Source: Candidatus Midichloriaceae bacterium (lineage in GTDB: Bacteria; Pseudomonadota; Alphaproteobacteria; Rickettsiales; Midichloriaceae). From it: a DNA stretch of 40,294 nucleotides. Position 1 is the first letter of the stretch, and each line of letters begins with the position of its first letter. A model generated the notes under the pieces. The model was not told where the DNA came from. It saw nothing but the letters and a program-made list of their open reading frames with translations, and made no database searches. The position numbers and the translations under genes are program-made. Shown one piece after another: positions 34,280 to 40,294 of the stretch. Where the stretch lies: positions 1 through 40,294 of the forward strand of contig JAQSWL010000014.1 in the NCBI GenBank assembly GCA_029266655.1, in the 5' to 3' direction.

Positions 34280-35866
34280 TTAACCATAAAACACTTCATC
34301 AAAAGTAGGAGTGACTAGCTCATTAATCTCAGAAATTTTATATGTCATCGGCTCATAATTGGCCTCTCGCAGGGCTATAATTTTTTCTGCTGGAACCTTT
34401 TGTAAGCTTAAGTTAACTGTCTCTTCTCTTTCTTGTTCACTCACAAAGTTGTCAAATGCATCTTCATCTGTAAAATCCAAAGTCTCAGGACAAAGTTCTA
34501 AAAATTTCTTGCCGGCCTCTAAAAAATGAGTATAAAGCGGAGTTGAGCTAAATTTATGCTCTATAACTTCACCATTTCTATTAATTTCAAATGCCTCAAA
34601 TTCTTGCAGAGATTTTTGTGGGTCAGCATAAAAATCATTTACTGTAACAATATCACCTTTTTGAAATTCTATTACATCTGCAATACGAGTATCTTGCTTT
34701 ATAAAATGTACATTTGAGTAGACGTCTTCCACTATAAATTTACTTGGAGCATCCTCCTGTACATTGAGATTTGAAATTTTATAAACCTTGTATATCTTTT
34801 CATTATAAACATTTAGATCTACTTCTATACTACCCAACCCATGCCATAAATAATTATCATGAAGGAAAGTTGCCTTATCCCCCTTACTAGGCAGTATTTG
34901 GATCAAATACGGAGAAGCATAACTTTGAGGAGTCCTAATCCCACCCGAAGTACATACATCTATAAGGTCTTGACTCATAATATCTTCTAAGCCGTACCCA
35001 TTATAAGCAACTCCTCCTCTCAATGTTATATGATCATGGGTCCTTACTCCACGCCATAATACTTCTGTGCCTTCAAAGATATGTTGCTTCATTCCTATAA
35101 GGTTCGATCGTTCTTCATCAATTAAAATTTCAAGGCTATTTCTTATGTCACTTTGAAGTTTATGCAAAATGTGGTTTGCATCTGAATCTGTGTAACTAAA
35201 CTTATCAAAGCTTCTGCCAACTTTAATTGCATGCTCTTCAGATAAACCTAAATCCTTTTTTAACTCTTCAACAAATAAAGTTTTATCTTTAGCAGATAAA
35301 ATGGTTTGATACTTGCCAGCATTGGCCTTGAAAACATTAAGTTGGTCTTCAGTGCAGTACTTATTCAATCTATTGTTTATAAAACTAGCTAGTAATAAAG
35401 TACCTAATTCATTTAAATGATCTAAGTCACACACTTGGTTCTGTGCTTCAATGTAAAGCCCCGCTAATATATTTTTAACGTTGTTTATTTGTTTTTCATC
35501 AGTGAATTTATACTTGCCTATTATAGTTTTAAGTGAATGGTCAAAGACTTTATCTAATGCATAGTCATACAAAGGATTTAGATATTGCTCTTGCATAACT
35601 AATTTAATTTCAGCAGGAAATTTAGGAATTTCGGTAACACCAATAATTGCGCCCCAAGAATGGTTCCCACTTCCGTCATTCACAAATTTTAGTAAATCTG
35701 GGTCAAGCTCAACTAGGTTATTACTATGTAATAAATTTATAATTGCCTTACAAAGTAAAGAATCAAGCATATCTTTGGTTTTGATAGCATGTGAAGCATA
35801 AACAGGATGTAAATGTGGATCTGGAGAAATACTTTCAATATATTGATTTACAATTGCACTTTTCAT
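34280..35866 (-). CDS. hypothetical protein, possible ADP-ribosyltransferase-like segment
   Basis: A 528-residue soluble acidic protein of no recognised family, with no signal peptide or membrane helix. Residues about 1-260 are helical. Residues 269-325 (EVLWRGVRTHDHI, then GGVAYNGYG and VCTSGGIRTPQSYASPY) recall the order arginine, GG-x-G, S/C-T-S seen in cholera-toxin-like ADP-ribosyltransferases, but the E-x-E pair is not clear. The C-terminal third is strand-rich and then acidic. A promoter (35888-35916) and AAGG before the ATG support the start. A toxin or effector role is only a suggestion. Confidence 0.7.
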   Translation of the reverse strand: MKSAIVNQYIESISPDPHLHPVYASHAIKTKDMLDSLLCKAIINLLHSNNLVELDPDLLKFVNDGSGNHSWGAIIGVTEIPKFPAEIKLVMQEQYLNPLYDYALDKVFDHSLKTIIGKYKFTDEKQINNVKNILAGLYIEAQNQVCDLDHLNELGTLLLASFINNRLNKYCTEDQLNVFKANAGKYQTILSAKDKTLFVEELKKDLGLSEEHAIKVGRSFDKFSYTDSDANHILHKLQSDIRNSLEILIDEERSNLIGMKQHIFEGTEVLWRGVRTHDHITLRGGVAYNGYGLEDIMSQDLIDVCTSGGIRTPQSYASPYLIQILPSKGDKATFLHDNYLWHGLGSIEVDLNVYNEKIYKVYKISNLNVQEDAPSKFIVEDVYSNVHFIKQDTRIADVIEFQKGDIVTVNDFYADPQKSLQEFEAFEINRNGEVIEHKFSSTPLYTHFLEAGKKFLELCPETLDFTDEDAFDNFVSEQEREETVNLSLQKVPAEKIIALREANYEPMTYKISEINELVTPTFDEVFYG

Positions 35867-35887
35867 AATATACCTTTATTTTTTGTG

Positions 35888-35916
35888 ATTATATCAAATA
35901 TCCCAAAACATGGGAA
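35888..35916 (-). promoter_or_regulatory. promoter for the 528-residue protein gene
   Basis: On the minus strand TTCCCA (35911-35916) and a perfect TATAAT (35888-35893) are 17 bases apart, giving a leader of about 15 bases that carries AAAGG before the ATG at 35866. Confidence 0.45.
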
Positions 35917-36037
35917 GCAAAAAATAAACTTTTAAACCAAGCAGTTCATAAGCATTAGCCAAGCCCCTAAACCAAAATCTCTATCTCATTTTTCCTACTT
36001 ATGATATGTTATCTATACCTATACTAAAGCCATTATA

Positions 36038-37729
36038 ATGACACATCATTTATCTACATTTCTAATATTCTTTTTAGCATTTTGGCTAAACTCTTTTATT
36101 GCTATGGCAGAACAGAAAAGCCATGTTCATTATGAATTTTATGCAGAGAATGATAAGTTAATTATCAAAGCATATGTAGAACCTGGCTGGAAAGTATATG
36201 CCAATCATCCTGGTGATATTGGTATACCTTTTTCTATAAAACTTGAGAACATCAGCAATTTAAATTCCTATAAAATAATTTGGCCAGAGTACAAGACCTT
36301 TACAGAAATTGCAGGGGATGAAGACTTAAGCATCAATTATTATTCAGATACTTTTGTATTAGAACTGGAACCTATAAGTGTAAACCCAGAGAATCCAACA
36401 AAATTTAATCTGCATATGCATTTTGGATTATGTAAAGATATATGCTTAAACGAGAAACGATCTTTTCAAATTAGCTTAGGTGATGAGTTACTAGCAAAAG
36501 AGATTCATCCAAAAACCAGCAAACAAAAAACTGATAAACAAAACTTTTTACAAATAATTATATTCGCATGTTTTGGCGGCTTAATATTAAATTTCATGCC
36601 CTGCGTTCTTCCAGTGCTAGGAATCAAAATATTGTCCTTAACAAAATCCCGTGAAAGCAAGTGGGTAAGCCTTGCTACCTCTATGGGCATTTTAGTTAGC
36701 TTCACAAGCATAGGTCTCATCACAATTATATTTAAGTTTATGGGTGAGCAAATTGGTTGGGGTCTACAATTCCAAAATGAATTTTTTCTTCTGGCTTTGG
36801 TAATACTTTTACTAGCTATGGCCAGCAATTATTATGGTGATTATGAAATAGCTTTACCCAAGAAATTCTCTAATGTTGCGAACCTACATTTAAAAAATGA
36901 ATACTTAAACAGCTTTTTAAGTGGTGTAATATCAGTAATCCTAGCTACCCCCTGCACTGCACCCTTTTTAAGCACAGCACTTGCGTTTGCTTTAGCGGGA
37001 AGCTATACAGAGATATTCATCACTTTCTTCTTTATTGGTGCTGGCATGGCATCGCCATTCTTACTTATATTGGCTGTGCCTAAAGTTTTAAAAGCATTAC
37101 CTAAACCAGGGCCATGGATGTTAAAAATTAAAAAGATCTTTGCCTTATTTTTCATTGCAACCGCTGCCTGGTTACTAAGCATAATGTATATAAAAGTTGG
37201 CATCTATTGGATTATAGGTTTCTTATTAATTGCTTTTGCCCTACGCAGTTACTTGCTAAAAGCTAAGCGCCGCACTAAAATAAATGCTTTTTTTGCTTTG
37301 ATAACATTAAGCTTTTTATCTCTTTATTTGCTAGAAGATAAAACACCTGCCACTGCAACTGAAAGCACACATTGGGAAAATTTTTCTTTGGAGCGTCTAA
37401 ACAAAGCAATTGCAGATGATAAAATTGTAATAGTAAATGTAACTGCAAAATGGTGCTTAACCTGCAAATTAAATGAGCTTAAGGTATTGGATGATAAAGA
37501 AGTAATCTCACAGTTAAAAGAGAAGAATGTAATTATGTTAAAAGCAGATTATACCTTTAAAGACCATAATATTCATGAATTTATAAAGCGCTATCATAGA
37601 TCTGGCATACCTCTTACAGTTTTATATGGGCCCTCCAATAAAAAAGGCATAGTGCTTAATGAGCTGCTGGATAAAAAATCCTTACTCGATGCATTGGAAT
37701 TCACAAATTCACTTGAAATTGCTGAGTGA
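36038..37729 (+). CDS. dsbD: thiol:disulfide interchange protein DsbD
   Basis: Inner-membrane protein that moves reducing power from cytosolic thioredoxin to periplasmic disulfide partners, including the cytochrome c maturation path needed by CcoO and CcoP. Signal peptide to about residue 24; N-terminal periplasmic domain with C132 and C136 in FGLCKDIC; eight-helix transmembrane domain (about 171-430) with the paired cysteines C189 (NFMPCVLP) and C306 (ATPCTAPF); C-terminal thioredoxin-like domain with W471C472LTC475. All six cysteines expected for electron relay are present. 563 residues is the normal length. It stands alone, divergent from the gene at 34280. Confidence 0.95.
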   Translation: MTHHLSTFLIFFLAFWLNSFIAMAEQKSHVHYEFYAENDKLIIKAYVEPGWKVYANHPGDIGIPFSIKLENISNLNSYKIIWPEYKTFTEIAGDEDLSINYYSDTFVLELEPISVNPENPTKFNLHMHFGLCKDICLNEKRSFQISLGDELLAKEIHPKTSKQKTDKQNFLQIIIFACFGGLILNFMPCVLPVLGIKILSLTKSRESKWVSLATSMGILVSFTSIGLITIIFKFMGEQIGWGLQFQNEFFLLALVILLLAMASNYYGDYEIALPKKFSNVANLHLKNEYLNSFLSGVISVILATPCTAPFLSTALAFALAGSYTEIFITFFFIGAGMASPFLLILAVPKVLKALPKPGPWMLKIKKIFALFFIATAAWLLSIMYIKVGIYWIIGFLLIAFALRSYLLKAKRRTKINAFFALITLSFLSLYLLEDKTPATATESTHWENFSLERLNKAIADDKIVIVNVTAKWCLTCKLNELKVLDDKEVISQLKEKNVIMLKADYTFKDHNIHEFIKRYHRSGIPLTVLYGPSNKKGIVLNELLDKKSLLDALEFTNSLEIAE

Positions 37730-37754
37730 TTGTTGTAAAAGGTATGCGTGGTTA

Positions 37755-37806
37755 TATCAGATCTCAAAATAAATTGAGATAGTAATGCCATATTTTGAGG
37801 TTTGGT
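37755..37806. repeat. R2 element, internally deleted copy
   Basis: About 52 bases keep both R2 ends (ATATCAGATCTCAAAATAAA and TATTTTGAGGTTTGGT) but lack most of the core. It directly abuts the R1 copy that starts at 37809. Confidence 0.55.
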
Positions 37807-37808
37807 CT

Positions 37809-37968
37809 TATACTTCTCGTAAATTAAGAGTTGCAAAAAGTATAGACGACAGGAAATTTGAAAAAGTGGTAGGAGTAGCAATGGAGAGCACCGTAAGCCT
37901 ATACTTAATAGGTGCGGACGCGGAGAAATTAGCTGCGACGCCCCAATTTTTCAAATTAACGGAGTATA
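37809..37968 (+). repeat. palindromic repeat R1, full copy (left of tRNA-Leu)
   Basis: A 160-bp element running from TATACTTCTCGTAAATTAAG to AAATTAACGGAGTATA. It is the near-perfect inverse of 38459-38620, so the two enclose a 490-base segment. It is open in one frame (KSIDDRKFEKVVGVAMES and on to ATPQFFKLTEYM), the same frame used by the copy at 25891-26032. It ends 3 bases before tRNA-Leu. Confidence 0.85.
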
Positions 37969-37971
37969 TGT

Positions 37972-38059
37972 GCCTTTGTGGTGGAATTGGTAGACGCGGT
38001 AGACTCAAAATCTACTATCTTTCAAAGATGTGCCGGTTCGAGTCCGGCCAAAGGCACCA
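37972..38059 (+). tRNA. tRNA-Leu (anticodon CAA)
   Basis: An 88-base tRNA including an encoded CCA. Acceptor GCCTTTG pairs with CAAAGGC; the anticodon stem GTAGA/TCTAC closes the loop CTCAAAA, giving anticodon CAA for UUG. A long variable arm (CTATCTTTCAAAGATG) is typical of class II tRNA-Leu, and the T arm is GCCGGTTCGAGTCCGGC. A full R1 repeat ends 3 bases upstream. Confidence 0.95.
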
Positions 38060-38060
38060 T

Positions 38061-38285
38061 TTATAAACTAATACACTGATCTGGCTGCATTTCTTCGACC
38101 AACTGATAGTTATCTATATAATCAGCTACTTCTTTATGCCCATAATATTCGGCTAATTGCTGAGGAGAGTAACCAAAAATCCACTCGAGCCAGCCTCCTT
38201 TGCCCTCAGCTCCATGATCCAAGAATATTTTAATTATTTCCAGGCAGTGTCGACATTTATTTATGGCTAAAATAAATGTCGACAC
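38061..38285 (-). pseudogene. ankyrin-repeat gene fragment
   Basis: A 74-codon frame from a GTG to the stop next to tRNA-Leu. Residues 14-60 are the end of an ankyrin array (CLEIIKIFLDHGAEGKG then SPQQLAEYYGHKEVADYI). The first 14 codons are the 53-base hairpin at 38240-38292 read through, so the real 5' part is missing. It is best seen as the truncated end of a lost ankyrin gene. Confidence 0.6.
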
Positions 38286-38292
38286 TGCCTGG
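38240..38292. repeat. perfect 23-bp inverted repeat hairpin
   Basis: CCAGGCAGTGTCGACATTTA plus TTT (38240-38262) is perfectly repeated in inverse at 38270-38292 around ATGGCTA. No T-run follows, and the position is at the break of an ankyrin gene, so a recombination junction or element end is as likely as a terminator. Confidence 0.7.
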
Positions 38293-38328
38293 TTATTACT
38301 GGTTATTACTTATTGCAAATTGAGGATA

Positions 38329-38419
38329 CGCCCTAGATAACCCAGAAAGAGCTGAAAAACTTGGTGCCTTCTCTCAAAACCTTGCAAATGAAGTGATTGG
38401 TAGTTGCCAAAGAGGTTAA
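38329..38419 (+). pseudogene. short C-terminal gene remnant
   Basis: About 30 codons reading GYALDNPERAEKLGAFSQNL and ending ANEVIGSCQRG before TAA, preceded directly by a stop and with no start codon. The composition is protein-like; the parent family is not recognised. It lies within the segment bounded by inverted R1 copies. Confidence 0.3.
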
Positions 38420-38458
38420 GTTTGGGAAGGCATTATTTTTAAAGTTTAGCTATACTTT

Positions 38459-38620
38459 TATACTCCCGTTAATTTGAAAAATTGGGGCGTCGCAGCTAAT
38501 TTCTCCGCGTCAGCACCTATTAAGTATAGGCTTACGGTGCTCTCCATTGCTACTCCTACCACTTTTTCAAATTTCCTGTCGTCTATAACTTTTGCCAACT
38601 CTTAATTTACGATGAGTATA
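38459..38620 (-). repeat. palindromic repeat R1, full copy (right of tRNA-Leu)
   Basis: Inverse copy of 37809-37968, 162 bp, from TATACTCCCGTTAATTTGAA to TTAATTTACGATGAGTATA. Only a few substitutions and one or two short indels separate the two, so the pair is recent or kept alike by gene conversion. Confidence 0.85.
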
Positions 38621-38695
38621 CTACGTCAAACATCTCCTTGTGCTATTAAGTGGCATGTAGTATAACTGTGCACCATCATTTTTATAATATTTTGC

Positions 38696-40039
38696 ATGAA
38701 TAATCATCTTACTAAGTATAAAGCTGGTAGTATAGGGGAGTTAATAACTCTTGCCTTGCCACTTATGCTTGGTTCAATGTCATTACATCTTATGTTGTTT
38801 TGTGACAGGCTGATCTTAGCTAAGTCTTCGCTCGCAGCTATGAATGCGGCAGCTACAGTTGGATTGCTATTATTTTTATTCTCTTTCTTAGGGGTAGGGG
38901 CGGCCAGTATTGCTGAGATTTTTGCAGGCCAGCACTATGGCGCTAAGGAATACAAAAAGGTTGCCCGCCCAATTTGGCAAATGATATGGTTTGGCTTCAT
39001 GCTTATTATTCCATTTACTTTGCTGGGTTATTTAGATGGTGTGCTCATCCATGAAAATCTTGGCCAAGAAGCTAAAAATTACTTCAGATTTTCCATGAAG
39101 ATTTTGTTCTTAAGCGTTATCAACACTGCGCTTTATGCTTTCTATATATCACGTGGAAAAACAAAAATAGCCACAATAAATACTGTGGCCGGTAATGCAT
39201 TAAATGCAGTACTTGCATACCTTTTTGTTTTTGGCGTTGATGGATACTTGGAGCCTCAAGGGCTTATGGGCACGGCGTATGCTACGGCAATTTCGCTTTT
39301 GTTTCAATGTATAATTCTTTTTATTGGGTTTTTTAGTAAATACAATCGTGAAAATTTTGACACGCTCAATTACAAAATTAATTGGCGCCTTTTCTTTAAT
39401 TGTATAAAAGTTGGACTTCCAAATGGCATAGGTAATTTATTTGAAATTGGTGGATTTGCAATGATTGCGCGCCATAATGCGGAGCTTGGATATAGCTATT
39501 TAACAATTTATACTCTCACACATAATTTTTTAATTGTATTTGCATTTTACACAGATGGTTTGGTTAAGGCAATTATGGCGATTGCTTCCAATGCGATTGG
39601 CGCTAAAACACCAGAGGTTATAAATAAAACGGTAATTTCAGCTATTAAATTACAAGTTGCTATGGCGTTTGCAATATTCTTCCCAATGGTAATATTTCCG
39701 GAATATACAGCCAAAATCTTCATTAGCACTGAGGCTGATCAATACTTAGTACCGCTTGCAATAGGTGCTATGATTGGAACTTGGATTTGGTTTTTCATTG
39801 ACGGTAATACTTGGATTTTAGGGGCAGTATTGCTTTCAGGCGGAGATACAAAATTCTTAATGTTTACGAATTCAGTATTTTCTTGGACCTTTATGGTAAT
39901 GCCAACGATGCTTTTCATAACCAATACCAGCCATCCATCAACTGCCGCTTTAGTTATACTGCCCTGCTATGCTGCAATAATGCTAATAGCCTATGTGATT
40001 AGATTCCGTCTTGGTAAATGGAAGCATAAATTAGTATAA
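38696..40039 (+). CDS. MATE family efflux transporter
   Basis: A 447-residue inner-membrane protein with twelve predicted helices in two similar halves, the MATE fold. Recognisable parts are ITLALPLMLGSMSLHLMLFCDRLIL (helix 1-2, with the aspartate of the first half), GQHYGAKEYKKVARPIWQM after helix 3, and the second-half start KVGLPNGIGNLFEIGGFAMI. MATE proteins export cationic drugs or metabolites in exchange for sodium ions or protons; the substrate here is unknown. TATAAT at 38683-38688 lies only 7 bases before the ATG at 38696, and no Shine-Dalgarno site is seen, so the message may be leaderless. It stands alone beyond the R1 pair. Confidence 0.93.
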   Translation: MNNHLTKYKAGSIGELITLALPLMLGSMSLHLMLFCDRLILAKSSLAAMNAAATVGLLLFLFSFLGVGAASIAEIFAGQHYGAKEYKKVARPIWQMIWFGFMLIIPFTLLGYLDGVLIHENLGQEAKNYFRFSMKILFLSVINTALYAFYISRGKTKIATINTVAGNALNAVLAYLFVFGVDGYLEPQGLMGTAYATAISLLFQCIILFIGFFSKYNRENFDTLNYKINWRLFFNCIKVGLPNGIGNLFEIGGFAMIARHNAELGYSYLTIYTLTHNFLIVFAFYTDGLVKAIMAIASNAIGAKTPEVINKTVISAIKLQVAMAFAIFFPMVIFPEYTAKIFISTEADQYLVPLAIGAMIGTWIWFFIDGNTWILGAVLLSGGDTKFLMFTNSVFSWTFMVMPTMLFITNTSHPSTAALVILPCYAAIMLIAYVIRFRLGKWKHKLV

Positions 40040-40195
40040 GGCGTGCCCTCAATTTAATTTAACGCAAATCCACATGCAAGCAATATAGATTAAAGATTTG
40101 ATATGTTGGTAAGAATTATATGAAAGAAAACTTTTGTTAAATTTTAGTGCTAAGGCCTTAAGTTGCTACTTTTTAAAACTTCTTTCATGTAAATC

Positions 40196-40291
40196 TTATA
40201 CTAAGTTGCGTTCAAGATAATAAATAGTATACTGTAATATAGAATTGCATTACAGGTACTAAATATGCTTACGTTCAATGAAATTAGCAGA
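40196..40291 (+). mobile_element. IS end, truncated by window edge
   Basis: Perfect reverse complement of 1-96. It carries TTGCGT (40206-40211) and TATACT (40228-40233) 16 bases apart, and an ATG at 40265 opening MLTFNEISRC toward the window end. It is most likely the 5' end of an IS whose body is outside. 40040-40195 between the MATE gene and this end holds nothing I can name. Confidence 0.6.
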
Positions 40292-40294
40292 TGC

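Noticed and set aside
37785-38066. 93-codon ORF ending inside tRNA-Leu
   Set aside because: It is composed of an R1 repeat plus the tRNA read in frame; a repeat-encoded peptide, not a gene.
1-40294. Circular plasmid or phage suggested by matching ends
   Set aside because: The ends match in inverted, not direct, orientation, so they cannot be a circular overlap; the gene content is chromosomal.
1-40294. CRISPR array or other regularly spaced repeats
   Set aside because: Repeats are dispersed and have inverted ends; no regular repeat-spacer pattern and no cas-like gene.

Overview
The window is AT-rich (about one third G+C) and reads as a piece of the chromosome of an obligate intracellular alphaproteobacterium of the order Rickettsiales. 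Support comes from the NDUFA12-MlaD-DUF2155 cluster, two gene-transfer-agent tail genes standing alone, a very large ankyrin-repeat protein, many decayed ORFs, and protein-coding palindromic repeats similar in behaviour to the Rickettsia palindromic elements. A complete cbb3-type oxidase operon points to a lineage such as the Midichloriaceae rather than Rickettsia itself. This placement is inference from gene content. Both ends of the window carry the same 96-bp sequence facing outward, which looks like the first bases of a multicopy insertion sequence, so the window is probably a whole draft contig broken at IS copies.

Layout. 1-171: IS end inserted into a palindromic repeat. 202-1639 (-): complex I accessory factor NDUFA12, MlaD and a DUF2155 secreted protein. 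1668-2879: two different miniature repeats around an unknown cytosolic protein. 2929-10655 (-): a respiration and envelope block read ccoN-ccoO-ccoQ-ccoP-pdhA-nuoF and then a class A penicillin-binding protein; ccoQ is only 59 codons long. 10891-12116 (-): a two-TM small protein and a patatin-like lipoprotein. 12420-13502: an unknown tail-anchored-like protein and composite repeats. 13490-15186 (-): holA-tpiA, overlapping by 4 bp. 15256-19291 (+): NlpC/P60 peptidase and tail-tip protein of a gene transfer agent. 19418-23458 (+): ankyrin protein of 1346 residues. 23574-25991 (+): a broken gene of about 800 codons with one stop and two homopolymer frameshifts, whose 3' end is made of a palindromic repeat. 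26041-29869 (-): maeB, an unknown protein and lolA. 29910-33648 (+): AsmA/YhdP-like protein and a YfgM-like protein. 33649-34279: gene-poor segment with a three-hairpin structured locus and a tiny signal-peptide ORF. 34280-35866 (-): unknown protein with a faint ADP-ribosyltransferase-like segment. 36038-37729 (+): DsbD. 37755-38620: tRNA-Leu(CAA) and ankyrin debris enclosed by an inverted pair of palindromic repeats. 38696-40039 (+): MATE transporter.

How the genes work together. The core genes cover respiration (NuoF, NDUFA12, CcoNOQP), carbon entry (PdhA, MaeB, TpiA), envelope upkeep (PBP1A, MlaD, LolA, AsmA/YhdP-like, YfgM-like, DsbD) and replication (HolA). The accessory genes (ankyrin protein, patatin, unknown secreted or toxin-like proteins) fit host interaction. 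At least four distinct short repeat families are spread through the intergenic space, and one of them enters reading frames.
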